A stretch of 64,000 nt of DNA from an uncultured Candidatus Melainabacteria bacterium (GCA_934718085.1 CAKUZL010000002.1:124001-188000), one strand, 5' to 3'; positions 26,360-34,994 are shown, counted from the stretch's first letter. Made by a program: numbers and translations. The notes: a model not told the origin generated them from the sequence alone.

Positions 26360-26392
26360 GGCAAAATTTTTTTTCTTTCAGGTTTTTATATC
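26360..26392 (+). promoter_or_regulatory. GGCA-A/T-tract-TATATC promoter-like block
   Basis: GGCAAAA and T8 at 26360 are followed 27 nt later by TATATC at 26387. The stretch TTTCAGGTTTT just before TATATC is nearly the same as in the block at 35651-35682. It lies 46 nt before the start of a signature-motif gene. Confidence 0.45.
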
Positions 26393-26437
26393 ACGTAAAA
26401 ATAATTGCACAGAACGATACATTAATCGGTGGTAAGC

Positions 26438-27454
26438 ATGACAGTAAATTTCGGACAAAAAACTATTCCCGAAACATCAAATCAAAAAACAGTAAAGTCG
26501 GGAAATCAGGCTAATCCCTCATTTCGTGGCGCTTCCGACGTTTGTGTCAAAGTCATGGACGAAATCGGAAAACACGGGCTCGCAGGCTCTTACATTGCCC
26601 AAGACGGTATCGGAATGGTCATTCCGAGGGTCGGAGCGGGATTCCTCAGAAACAGAAACAAAACGGGTGAAAGCAACAAAGCGTTCGCCCTTATGGAGGC
26701 GGTTCGCGAAGTTGTTTCGGGTCCGTCGATGTTCGTTATTCCCTGGATGATTCTTTCAACCTCCAAAAAATTTATCGGAAGAGCCCTCGAGGTTCCCGTT
26801 GCGGAACTTTCGGCGTTCGGAAATTCGTTTGAAAAGTTTATCGAAAATAAATCTGTTTCGGAGTCGAAGCCCTTGAAACAAGGCTTTTATAAAGATATTT
26901 ACTCAAAGGTTTTTAAAGATACCGGGTTGACGAACGTTCCCGAAGAAAAACTGAACGAGTTTGTCCAAAAAACCGATAAAATCGGCGATTTGAACGCCCG
27001 CAGAGTCTTTGCTCCCCGCGCGGACAAAAAAGAGTCGGAAAAACTTTTTTCCGAACTTTACGACAGTTTTGTAGAGTTGGGTAAAAATCACGGCAGAGAT
27101 TGCGCGGAGTTGGATAAGGCTCTTATCGACAATGCCGGAAATAAAATGAGAATAGGCAGTTTCAAGGATTTTGTCGCTCATCTGGTTGATTATACCGAAG
27201 ACGTCACTTCGAAAATAACCGTGAAATCCAAGTCGGAAGGCTTTAAAGCCGGCGATTTCGTGAAGAAATTCAATGCAGGCTCAAAGGTTTACCGTTACGC
27301 GCTTAATTTGCTTATGACGGGTGCCGTCATTGCGTTTTCGACCCAGGTTCCGAAACTCTACAAGGCATTTTCAAAAACCAACCCGGGTACAATCGGACTT
27401 TTGCCCGAAGAAGAACAAAAAGAGCCTTCGAAAAGCGGAAAGGAGGTAGTTTAA
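26438..27454 (+). CDS. Hypothetical membrane protein with N-terminal SFRGA motif
   Basis: 338 residues from the ATG at 26438 (weak GGTGG ribosome site; a GTG lies 9 nt upstream). The polar N-terminus carries PSFRGA at 27-32. A hydrophobic region near residues 83-103 (GPSMFVIPWMIL) follows MVIPRVGAGF. The middle is helical and charged, and a second hydrophobic segment near 290-308 (YALNLLMTGAVIAFSTQVP) precedes a short tail. The pattern IPR, first membrane segment, long helical domain, second membrane segment recurs in the next gene, whose product looks distantly related. The two are back to back. No family is recognised. Confidence 0.65.
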   Translation: MTVNFGQKTIPETSNQKTVKSGNQANPSFRGASDVCVKVMDEIGKHGLAGSYIAQDGIGMVIPRVGAGFLRNRNKTGESNKAFALMEAVREVVSGPSMFVIPWMILSTSKKFIGRALEVPVAELSAFGNSFEKFIENKSVSESKPLKQGFYKDIYSKVFKDTGLTNVPEEKLNEFVQKTDKIGDLNARRVFAPRADKKESEKLFSELYDSFVELGKNHGRDCAELDKALIDNAGNKMRIGSFKDFVAHLVDYTEDVTSKITVKSKSEGFKAGDFVKKFNAGSKVYRYALNLLMTGAVIAFSTQVPKLYKAFSKTNPGTIGLLPEEEQKEPSKSGKEVV

Positions 27455-28363
27455 TTGGACGTACGTAAAATTTCGGAATTCTTGACAAACAATAAATTTT
27501 TCTCGAAACTCGGACAACTGATGGAATACGACGGCGTGAATATGTCGCTGACTTCGCTTTTGCTCTCGTTGTACGGCGCGACCATCATTCCGCGTGTAAT
27601 TCAGGCTTACGACGAATACGACCGTAAAGAAATTTTAACTCGCGACTGTACTTCGATTACTTTGATTATGTTTGGTTCACGTGCTCTCAAAAAAATCATC
27701 TCGAAAATTTCTTCGGGCAACACGGGAATCGCGCTTTCGAAATCCGAAGGTTGCACGACGGTCGACTATCTCAAGCCTTTCGGCGGTGTTCATGTTTTGA
27801 CTTCCCCCGAAATCAAAAATATTTACTCGAACCCCAACCGCGAACAAAAAGGGCTTCTGAAAATATTCGATTTTCTCGATAAAAACGGCGGCGATACCGT
27901 GAAATTCCTCTCGTTCGACGAAACCGTGAAAAAAGCGGCGGAGACGGTTCTCGGAAAACCGATTTCGAAGGAAACTACGGCGGATGTCGTCAAAGCCGCT
28001 TTCGACAAGGCTCATTCCGCTACCGAAGGCGCTGTTAAAGACGCTCTCGATACGGTTTACAATTCCCTGAAAAAACCGGATAACGTTTTCGTAAAAAAAG
28101 GAAAATCCGTGAACGGCGTGTTTGACTTTGTTTCGACCCTCGTTGCCGTTCCCGCTCTGATGATAGGTATTCAGTTTTTCAACCAGTATCAAACTCAAAA
28201 ACATATCGCGGAAAAAGCCGCTAAATTAAAGGCTTCTCAAAAACCGGGCGACAAAACCGTTGTAGGAAAAACTACAGACAAGCCCTCGGTTTCCGAAAAG
28301 CCCGCCGTTACCGAAAAACCTTTTGCGGCAAGAGTGCAAACTTCAAACCCGCTCAGAGTTTAG
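27455..28363 (+). CDS. Hypothetical membrane protein, distant paralogue of the upstream gene
   Basis: 302 residues beginning at TTG with AAAGGAGG 8 nt upstream, directly after the preceding stop. It has SLLLSLYGATIIPRV near residue 40 (compare MVIPRV upstream), a helical domain with several Lys/Ala-rich helices, a hydrophobic segment near 238-257 (VSTLVAVPALMIGIQFF) and a disordered Lys/Pro/Thr tail. The two proteins probably work together, perhaps as a membrane heterodimer. It lacks the N-terminal SFxG motif. The function is unknown. Confidence 0.65.
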   Translation: MDVRKISEFLTNNKFFSKLGQLMEYDGVNMSLTSLLLSLYGATIIPRVIQAYDEYDRKEILTRDCTSITLIMFGSRALKKIISKISSGNTGIALSKSEGCTTVDYLKPFGGVHVLTSPEIKNIYSNPNREQKGLLKIFDFLDKNGGDTVKFLSFDETVKKAAETVLGKPISKETTADVVKAAFDKAHSATEGAVKDALDTVYNSLKKPDNVFVKKGKSVNGVFDFVSTLVAVPALMIGIQFFNQYQTQKHIAEKAAKLKASQKPGDKTVVGKTTDKPSVSEKPAVTEKPFAARVQTSNPLRV

Positions 28364-28392
28364 AACTACACACAATAAATTTCAAACACTAC

Positions 28393-28416
28393 GCACCGAT
28401 TTTTCGGTGCTTTTTT
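28393..28416 (+). terminator. Terminator of the two-gene membrane operon
   Basis: GCACCGA-TTTT-TCGGTGC is a perfect 7-bp hairpin followed by six T residues, 30 nt after the stop. Confidence 0.9.
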
Positions 28417-28499
28417 ATTTGAACTCGGAACGTTCCTTGCAGGTCGGGCATGTTGCGTGCAAACGAAGCCTCTCGTTTCGGCGAAAACCTTGAAAACAT

Positions 28500-28530
28500 T
28501 GTAGGTACCGGGGTTTCTACCCCAACGATT
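28500..28530. repeat. Palindromic repeat, copy 1 (GTAGGT..GGGG-CCCC)
   Basis: TGTAGGTaccGGGGTTTCTACCCCAAC contains a GGGG/CCCC hairpin and shares its ends and order with the longer palindrome at 32968-32996. It sits in the gene-free stretch 28417-28850. That stretch also has three copies of a CCCC-nnn-CCCGCC element (near 28556, 28605 and 28684) and no credible gene. Confidence 0.4.
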
Positions 28531-28853
28531 CGTTCGTTGAAGCATGTTGCGTTCATCCCCATACCCGCCGTTCAAAATCAGACGAAAATTGACAAATTTA
28601 TTCATCCCCATGCCCGCCATGCCGCGCGCCCCAAAAAAAGACAAAAAACGACAAAAACACGACAAAATCGCCAAAACTTTTCAACCCCGAGCCCGCCATG
28701 CTCGGAGCGGGGCGAACCCCGGCAAAAGCATGACAAAAAATGACAAAATTCTTCCGAAAACGACCAAAAAAGTGTTGCGAAAGGTTAAGAGATGTGAAGA
28801 AATGTTTCAAAAACTGTCTAAAACAGCGAATTGTAACGAAATGTAAATTTGAC

Positions 28854-28881
28854 TTGACAACGGCGGAAAACCAACCATAAT
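28854..28881 (+). promoter_or_regulatory. Sigma-70 promoter with 400-nt leader
   Basis: Perfect TTGACA at 28854-28859 and CATAAT at 28876-28881 are separated by 16 nt. The predicted start falls at the beginning of a pentanucleotide repeat. The next substantial gene starts at 29296, leaving a leader of about 400 nt. That leader holds only tiny reading frames (for example 26 codons at 29053 with a GGAAGGG site). Confidence 0.6.
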
Positions 28882-28885
28882 CCTC

Positions 28886-28910
28886 GATATGATATGATAT
28901 GATATGATAT
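28886..28910 (+). repeat. Pentanucleotide microsatellite (GATAT)x5
   Basis: Five exact tandem GATAT units, followed by GA. It starts five bases after the -10 box, so it would form the first bases of the transcript. Such runs change length by slippage during replication. Confidence 0.9.
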
Positions 28911-29295
28911 GAGGGGACGTATACCCATGAGCGCAATTTTTCCGGCGCGAATGTTTTTATAAAAGTGAGTCCGAAAGGCGCACATAAAAATCGGCGAATT
29001 CGGGCGGAAGTTCATCAAAATTTGAAAAGTTAAAAGTTTCGGAAGGGAATATGTGAAAACCGAAGCGGCGGGCGAATTTGCAATGATTTTGTCCGCGAGA
29101 TTTTCGTTGTCGAAAATCGGTCGTTTTCGCTGACCCGCACTTTGTTCTCCGTGACGAGCGTGCAAACGCAAACCGTTGATAAAAAGTGTCCGAGACAGAA
29201 TCGCGACCGGTATCGACCGTACCGACGCAAATCACAGGGCAACAAGACAAATACACAATTTAAGAACTGCAAAAACATAAAGTAAGGAGTTATGT

Positions 29296-31359
29296 ATGAG
29301 CGAAATTTCAATGAATTCGAACAATTTGTACGCGGTGCAAAAGCGCCCGGTTCAAACCATGCCCGAGGCGGCGAAAGCGTCGTTCAAAGGGGCTCCCGAG
29401 CCCGAGGAAAAAGAGGGCTGGTCGACGACGGCAAAAGTCGGGGCAGCAGTTGCCGTTTTGGGAGCTGCCGGGCTTATTTGCTACCTGACTTGCGGCAGAG
29501 GACTTCCGAAGGATGTTGCGCAAGCGATAAAAAATGCGCTTGAAGGTGCTCAGGATTTGTCGAATAAATCGGAAGAGGCGCTCCTGGAAATCATACAAAA
29601 TCTCGGTTCTGCGATTTCAAAAGCGGAAGGAGCAAAAGTTGCCTCAGACAATGCCGATTTGAAGAAGATGAAGGAAACTCTGGAAAAAGCAAAAGAGCAA
29701 TATACAAAACTTTATAACGATAGACAGAATGCCTGGATGAATGCTTGTAACCAGGCTTCGAGAGCTGCAGAGATTGATAAAAGGGTTGCTGCGGCGGAGA
29801 AGGCTATATCCGATTGTAATAAACAACACAATTATATCGGTTATGGTGAAGCAGCTGTTTCCAACATCGATGATGTTCTGGCGAATTTAACCCCTGATGA
29901 TGCCCGCTATGAGTATTGGACGAAAATGAAAAATGAATATGTCGAAAAAAGTCGTCAGGTAAAAGATCTGGGAGAGCGTGTGCATAAGATGAATTGTATA
30001 ACATATAATAAACAAACATACGAGCAAGATATGAAAAACATTGACGCTATGATTGAAGAATTGGATAAATTTGGTCTTAGTTCGGATGTCGAATCGTTAC
30101 AAGACGTAAAAAAAAGATTGAGTGCCTATGATGACAAGGTGAAACAGTTTAATCAATTATGTAGTGGTGGAAACAATGTTTTGAATGAAGCTGCGGAAGG
30201 AACAAAGGATACGGTCTCCGGAAAAGTAATCGCCGGGCAGGAAAAGCCGGGGGCTAAAATTGTAGAAAAAGAAGTTCCCGGATCCGGGGCTGCGGAAAAA
30301 ACGGTTTCCGAAGCTGTTCCGGAAGTGGCAAATGCAGCCGAGAAAGTCGCGGGCAAGGGTTCCGAACCGTTCATCGAAGCAGAAAAGACGGCTGAAAATG
30401 CTTTGGACCGGGTTCAAACGCCGAAACCTGAACCAGGTTCCGTGCAACAAAACACGGGTAAAATAGAAGGTTCTCGAAAAGGAAAAGTTTCAAAACAAGC
30501 AAGAAGGAAACTTAAAGCAGCCGAGAAAGCCAAAGCTGAAAGAATTGCCAACGAAAAGGCTGCCGAAGAGGCTAAACAACAAGCTGTCGAACGGCTTAAA
30601 AAATCTGCCCTTGATGTGATGGAATATCAACCTGATTTTGAATCTTTGTCTAAAAATAGGCTTGAAAAAGAAATGGATAAAATTGAATCCAAGTTAAAAG
30701 AGTTTCAATCTTTGAATGTCGGGGCGGAAGACGGAACCGTTAAAGCTCTGAATTGTCGGAAAGAAGTTATTCAAACGCATCTTAATAAAGCAACAGCCGC
30801 AAACAAGCAAAAAAATACAACTTATCAAAATCGAGTGACCCAAATGAAAAAAGAATCAAACGAGACTACATCCGGCTTACTCCGCCGGAACCCTAATAAC
30901 GGTGTATCGGGGAGTGTAATCTCTCCGATACAACCTTCTCTTTCGCACGAAAACGAAGCGTTACAAAATATATTGAATAAATGTAAAAACATTGATAATT
31001 TATCGGTATCTGATTGTGAACAATTGAGATCAGATATTTATTTGCAATCGATGAACGGAAAGAATTTGCAATCTTCCGAAGTGCTGGTTGAAAAACGAAT
31101 TAATGAATTTAATAACTTTATTTCCGGTTTAAACGAAAAAGGTGCGAGCGAAGCTGAAAAAGTTTATCAAATAATAAATTCCCCTTACGATTCCGGTGCA
31201 TTAGAAGATTGTAAAAAACATTTGACAAATCTTATCAACTCATGTTCGAAAAAGGCTTCCAAAAATAATTTTTCAAACGAAGAACAATATGTGTCGGGAA
31301 TGAAGGTTTTAAAAGATTTGCTTGCCCAAGTAGAACAAGAACTTAATAAATCGATTTAG
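29296..31359 (+). CDS. Long coiled-coil membrane protein with N-terminal SFKGA motif
   Basis: 687 residues. The N-terminus has ASFKGAPEPEE (residues 28-38), then one hydrophobic helix at about 42-60 (VGAAVAVLGAAGLICYLTC). A long, charged, mostly helical region of about 620 residues follows, rich in Lys, Glu, Ala and Asn. A Lys/Arg/Ala block near 400 (RRKLKAAEKAKAERIANEKA) is typical of coiled-coils. No enzymatic motif is seen. The first 120 codons are G+C-richer than the rest. ATG at 29296 has AAGGAG upstream. It ends 9 nt before the start of a metallopeptidase-like gene and is probably in one operon with it. Confidence 0.65.
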   Translation: MSEISMNSNNLYAVQKRPVQTMPEAAKASFKGAPEPEEKEGWSTTAKVGAAVAVLGAAGLICYLTCGRGLPKDVAQAIKNALEGAQDLSNKSEEALLEIIQNLGSAISKAEGAKVASDNADLKKMKETLEKAKEQYTKLYNDRQNAWMNACNQASRAAEIDKRVAAAEKAISDCNKQHNYIGYGEAAVSNIDDVLANLTPDDARYEYWTKMKNEYVEKSRQVKDLGERVHKMNCITYNKQTYEQDMKNIDAMIEELDKFGLSSDVESLQDVKKRLSAYDDKVKQFNQLCSGGNNVLNEAAEGTKDTVSGKVIAGQEKPGAKIVEKEVPGSGAAEKTVSEAVPEVANAAEKVAGKGSEPFIEAEKTAENALDRVQTPKPEPGSVQQNTGKIEGSRKGKVSKQARRKLKAAEKAKAERIANEKAAEEAKQQAVERLKKSALDVMEYQPDFESLSKNRLEKEMDKIESKLKEFQSLNVGAEDGTVKALNCRKEVIQTHLNKATAANKQKNTTYQNRVTQMKKESNETTSGLLRRNPNNGVSGSVISPIQPSLSHENEALQNILNKCKNIDNLSVSDCEQLRSDIYLQSMNGKNLQSSEVLVEKRINEFNNFISGLNEKGASEAEKVYQIINSPYDSGALEDCKKHLTNLINSCSKKASKNNFSNEEQYVSGMKVLKDLLAQVEQELNKSI

Positions 31360-31368
31360 GAGTTGAAA

Positions 31369-32835
31369 ATGCTAAACACGTCGAACATGCAAAACAGCGG
31401 ATACAATATGTACGGAGGGCGGGAATGCCGCGCTCCGTACGCGATGACGCCCCCTTCCTCACCGTTTTCGGGCGCAAGTCTTCGTACGACGGGCATGAAC
31501 GGCGTGCCCGGGAATTTTGGAACCGGCGGTGCTCCGGCGGGGGTAACGTTCGGCACCGGCGGAGTTTACTCGGGCTCGGGTGCTCCGTATTCGATATCTC
31601 CTCAAACCGCTCTTTCAACCGACACGGTTTCGCTTTCGACCAAAAAGGCTGCCGAGTCCTCTCCGAATTGGAAAAAAATCCTCGGTTGGACCGCCGCAGC
31701 GGCGGTTGTGGGTGGCGGAATTGTCGCGATTGTAATGCAGGTGATGAAATCGCGTTCCCCGGAAGTCGTGGAAAAACAGCTGAAACAGTTCATCAAATTC
31801 GTCAAATCGGGTTCGGTCGAAGACGCCCAAAAATTCGCAAAAGAAAACTTCGGAATCAACGTGGTCGAAGGCTTTACCGAAAAAGACCTCGATGTTTTGA
31901 ACTGGGCGCTCGAAGCCCTCACCAACGCCTCCAACAAAATGAAAGGCAAATGCCGCGTCCCCTCGGCTATAAAGTATGTTGAAAGGGATTCCATTGCCGG
32001 AGTAGTTACCAGCAAGGGAAGAGACTTCGGTAATCTTTTGATAAATAAGAAAGTTTTCGGGAATATTGATGAGTCGATAAATAAATATTTAAAATCTAAT
32101 GATAAGATTTCACCTTCCTTGTATGATACGATGTCTCGTTTTAAAGGGTTTTTCAAGGAAGAATCTTTCGGTGATTTAGAAAAAATGGTAGAGTCATTCA
32201 GGCAAAGTCCCGGGGCGATTTCTTTTGAAGATAAAGTTGCTTTATTTACTAAACTGAATTCGTTTAATAATTTTCTGGTTTCTTCCTCAATGGATAAAGG
32301 GCATTTTGCTACATCTATATTAGGCGAGTTGAAAGAAGTAAAGCGTTTATCAAGCGAGTTTTATAAAGACAATAGCGGACGTGTTGTTTGTAAATTGTAT
32401 AAATCTAATTCGCCAAAAATAAATATAAACGCTCTCGGAGAGACTATTAATCCGGATGAAATATTTTCAGCTTTAGCCGAGGCTCTGGAAAAAAATAAAA
32501 TTCATTCAGTTTTCCAATTCCACAATGATACGACACCTTTTAACTTTTTGTACCATGAATTCGGGCATTTGCAGGATATAGAAAGAATTCCGACCAGGGC
32601 ACTTGCGAAAGGTCAGGTAGAAAAAGGTGAAAAAATGCCCGCCGCATTGAAAGAATGGCTTGATAATTCGGAAGCTCAAAAAGTTGCGCGAGAAGTGTCT
32701 GAGTACTCAGCGTCAGGTCCGAGCGAATTTATCGCGGATGTTTTTGCGGGCTTAATGGAGGGCAATAAATTCTCGGATAACGTAATGGCGTTGTACAAAA
32801 AACTCCACGGACCTTCCATCCCGGGTATTGTGTAA
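31369..32835 (+). CDS. Membrane protein with C-terminal HEFGH zincin-type domain
   Basis: 488 residues. Residues 1-95 are Gly/Ser/Pro-rich and include VTFGTGG (59-65). A hydrophobic helix lies near 105-125 (ILGWTAAAAVVGGGIVAIVM). The C-terminal part has LYHEFGHLQD near residue 390, a zinc-binding H-E-x-x-H, followed about 50 residues later by SEFIADVFAGL, which can give the third ligand. This matches zincin-like domains of toxin and phage-head proteins. Base composition changes sharply near 31975 from GC-rich to AT-rich codons, inside the gene. The ATG at 31369 is chosen because TAGGAG lies 6 nt upstream. Substrate unknown. Confidence 0.65.
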   Translation: MLNTSNMQNSGYNMYGGRECRAPYAMTPPSSPFSGASLRTTGMNGVPGNFGTGGAPAGVTFGTGGVYSGSGAPYSISPQTALSTDTVSLSTKKAAESSPNWKKILGWTAAAAVVGGGIVAIVMQVMKSRSPEVVEKQLKQFIKFVKSGSVEDAQKFAKENFGINVVEGFTEKDLDVLNWALEALTNASNKMKGKCRVPSAIKYVERDSIAGVVTSKGRDFGNLLINKKVFGNIDESINKYLKSNDKISPSLYDTMSRFKGFFKEESFGDLEKMVESFRQSPGAISFEDKVALFTKLNSFNNFLVSSSMDKGHFATSILGELKEVKRLSSEFYKDNSGRVVCKLYKSNSPKININALGETINPDEIFSALAEALEKNKIHSVFQFHNDTTPFNFLYHEFGHLQDIERIPTRALAKGQVEKGEKMPAALKEWLDNSEAQKVAREVSEYSASGPSEFIADVFAGLMEGNKFSDNVMALYKKLHGPSIPGIV

Positions 32836-32875
32836 AGGTTTGACGAGGGCGTTGACCGAACCACGCCGCGTCACG

Positions 32876-32906
32876 CGTTCCGTCAGGTATTGCCTGACGA
32901 AACGTT
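32876..32906. repeat. CGTCAGG/CCTGACG hairpin
   Basis: CGTCAGG-TATTG-CCTGACG is a perfect 7-bp stem extended by GTT/AAC outside one mismatch. A similar GTCGGGCAGTGCCTGA hairpin lies at 33064-33085. Both stand in the gene-free stretch 32836-33208 between two converging genes and may act as terminators or be a dispersed repeat. Confidence 0.5.
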
Positions 32907-32967
32907 CGAAAAAGACGAAAAACTTTTGTTTTTTAATCTTTCGGTTGCGCAAAAGTCTGTAATTCTT

Positions 32968-32996
32968 TGTAGGTTGGGGCTTCACCTCAACCTACA
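32968..32996. repeat. Palindromic repeat, copy 2 (TGTAGGTTG..CAACCTACA)
   Basis: TGTAGGTTG and CAACCTACA pair perfectly around a GGG-CTTCA-CCT core, giving an almost unbroken 12-bp stem with a 4-nt loop. No T run follows. It resembles REP/MITE-like palindromes and copy 1 at 28500. Confidence 0.55.
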
Positions 32997-33208
32997 GTGA
33001 TTTCTGATTATTCACCGAAACGCCGGGTTCCAAATTCTCAAAAGCATGCTCCGTTGCACGATTTGTCGGGCAGTGCCTGATAACATATATTTCTGCATGT
33101 CGTGTTCTTGCCCTTTGCAAAAACTTCAAGTCGGCTGTTTTACGTAATTCAAAGAGGTTTTGTATTGTTCCTGCCTAACGGTTGTGATGTTTGACGTTGC
33201 GGGGCGGG

Positions 33209-34006
33209 TCAGTGTTTGTGCTCTTCTTCGCCCGCGGTGGCGACTTCGTAGCCCGAGTGCGCGTACAGGAGCGGGAGAAACTTGTCGACGTGGAGTTTTG
33301 CCGCCCACGGATTTTTTGCGAGGACAAGCAGTGCCAAAATGTCGTCGGCGTGGACGAAGCAATCCGAAATCTTGAATTTGTGTTCGGTTTTTTCCTTGAA
33401 AACGGCTTCGTTGACTTTGTTGGAGCCTTTGTTCGCGATAAACATTCCGCCTGCGACCGAGGCAACGATAATTCCCGCTTTTGCTGCCGAGGATTGCAGT
33501 TTGCCTGTTTTTTCGGCGAGTTTTTCAAACCCGACGAGGAAAATCGTCGGAATCATGACGTTCATATATTCGAAAATTGCCGTTTTGTATTTCGGAATTT
33601 TCTGCTTTTCGTTTTTGCAGTCCGAAACGCCGCTCGCTGTTCCCGCAAGAACTGCGCCCGCAGAGGATGCCGCAATGTCCGCAAAGCCTTCCGTTTTGAA
33701 TATTCCGGCGACGGATTCGAGTTTTTCCAAAAATCCCGCGTTGCTCTTGAGTTTTTCGGCTGCCGCTTTGCCCGCGCCTCGGTATAAATTCAGTGCAACT
33801 ATCGGCAAAATTGCCCCCGCAAGGGTAAGCAACGCCGCTTTCGTCTTCGAAACCTTTGCATCTTCGTTTGCCGCTTCGGGATGATCTTTTTTCGGCTCCG
33901 ACTCCGGTTTTACCGACTTCGCGGGCTTTTCCTGCGGAGCTTCTTCCCTCATGTTCAGGGGATTTGTATATTTTATATTCGGTTGTATCGTGATTGAATT
34001 GTTCAT
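33209..34006 (-). CDS. Hypothetical multi-pass membrane protein with His-rich tail
   Basis: 265 residues from the ATG at 34006, a better-placed start than the in-frame ATG at 34048; the ribosome site AGCAAGAA is weak. A polar Pro/Glu/Lys N-terminus of about 50 residues precedes four hydrophobic segments (near 60-80, 115-133, 155-172, 185-203). A soluble tail follows, with KISDCFVHADDILALL and ending EEEHKH, which could bind metal. It is the third gene of a minus-strand run beginning at 35624, 52 nt after the HEAGH protein gene. No family is recognised. Confidence 0.6.
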   Translation of the reverse strand: MNNSITIQPNIKYTNPLNMREEAPQEKPAKSVKPESEPKKDHPEAANEDAKVSKTKAALLTLAGAILPIVALNLYRGAGKAAAEKLKSNAGFLEKLESVAGIFKTEGFADIAASSAGAVLAGTASGVSDCKNEKQKIPKYKTAIFEYMNVMIPTIFLVGFEKLAEKTGKLQSSAAKAGIIVASVAGGMFIANKGSNKVNEAVFKEKTEHKFKISDCFVHADDILALLVLAKNPWAAKLHVDKFLPLLYAHSGYEVATAGEEEHKH

Positions 34007-34058
34007 TTTTCTTGCTCTATTATAGTCTAAAAATGTTTTTTTTAACAAAAGTGTTAAG

Positions 34059-34991
34059 TTATTTTATAAATCTTCGGGCGATTGCATCTTTTGCGAAAAT
34101 CCCCAAAGTGACCGCTCCCGCGGTTGTCAGAGCACTTGTAACGTAAGTCATGAATGCAACCAAGTTGCTTATTAATATTTTTTTTGAGGTTTTTTCGGGG
34201 AGATTTTCTTTGGCGTACTTATATCCGTTTGTCGTTGCCGTAAATTCTTCGATCAAACGAGGAATCCAAAGCGCAAACGCGATTTTCCCGGCGTGGTTTT
34301 TGACAAAATCCGTTGCGCCGTCGATAAATCCTTTTATTTCTTCGCCGGGTGCTTTTTTGGTTTTCATCAATCCGACCTTTGCAATCAGTCCGGTTGCCGC
34401 AATTATGGTTAAAGTATTGAATATCCGTGCAAGCTTGGTGTACCACGGCTTTTTGTCGTTGTTCATTGCGTGTCCGGCTTCGTGAAAAACCGAACCACTT
34501 CGTTTGTCGGGATTTATTATTATTGTATTCGTTTCTTCTTCAAAACAAGCGTTCTTGCCGTTGACGGTTTGCTTAACGGTTTCTTTGGACAGTTCTCTCT
34601 CGGTTTTCAGGTAAATTCTCTTTAATCCGAGCCAACATTTTTTGAAAAACGATGTATCTTCGGCTTGCATTTCCTTTTTTAATTTTTCTTCGGGTTCGTC
34701 AAAGTATTTTTCTTTGAATTTTTTAAATTCATCGGATTTTAAATCTTCTTTGCTTCTGCAAATCAAGTATTTCAATCCTTTGGCTTCAAGTCCCGAGTCT
34801 TTGTTCATTTTGTCCACGGCTTGCCAAACCCGGGTTTTTTCTTCGTCCGTTAATTTTCCCGTTTTGTCATGGAGCTTTTCTATAACTTTAGAGGGAACCG
34901 TTTGCAGGTTTAATGCGCCCCACATCGTGCAGGAACCGGCTACGATACCTAAAACTTTCGTTGAAAATGAAGGGTTTGAAATACCTGCCAT
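34059..34991 (-). CDS. Membrane-bound HEAGH metalloprotease-like protein
   Basis: 310 residues. It starts MAGISNPSFSTK, with a weak form of the Phe motif. Near residue 170 is SVFHEAGHAMNND, a zinc-binding H-E-x-x-H. A hydrophobic segment (about 190-205) follows, then IPRLIEEFTATTNGYKYA near 245, where Glu could be the third zinc ligand, and a C-terminal hydrophobic pair (about 270-300). The HExxH close to membrane segments with a distal Glu recalls M48-like peptidases, but overall similarity is not evident. It has AAGGAG upstream and starts 3 nt after the GxGQ-repeat gene, so it is coupled to it. Confidence 0.6.
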   Translation of the reverse strand: MAGISNPSFSTKVLGIVAGSCTMWGALNLQTVPSKVIEKLHDKTGKLTDEEKTRVWQAVDKMNKDSGLEAKGLKYLICRSKEDLKSDEFKKFKEKYFDEPEEKLKKEMQAEDTSFFKKCWLGLKRIYLKTERELSKETVKQTVNGKNACFEEETNTIIINPDKRSGSVFHEAGHAMNNDKKPWYTKLARIFNTLTIIAATGLIAKVGLMKTKKAPGEEIKGFIDGATDFVKNHAGKIAFALWIPRLIEEFTATTNGYKYAKENLPEKTSKKILISNLVAFMTYVTSALTTAGAVTLGIFAKDAIARRFIK

Positions 34992-34994
34992 TTC

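Noticed and set aside
28886..28910. CRISPR-like array
   Set aside because: Five 5-nt units without spacers are a microsatellite; no repeat-spacer pattern or cas gene was seen anywhere in the window.
29053..29133. 26-codon GTG frame in the long leader (GGAAGGG upstream)
   Set aside because: Plausible as a leader peptide, yet no conservation can be judged and the size is too small to call.
33191..33884. Overlapping plus-strand frames of about 200 codons
   Set aside because: Antisense to the membrane protein gene at 33209-34006; the minus-strand frame has clear membrane helices and operon context.
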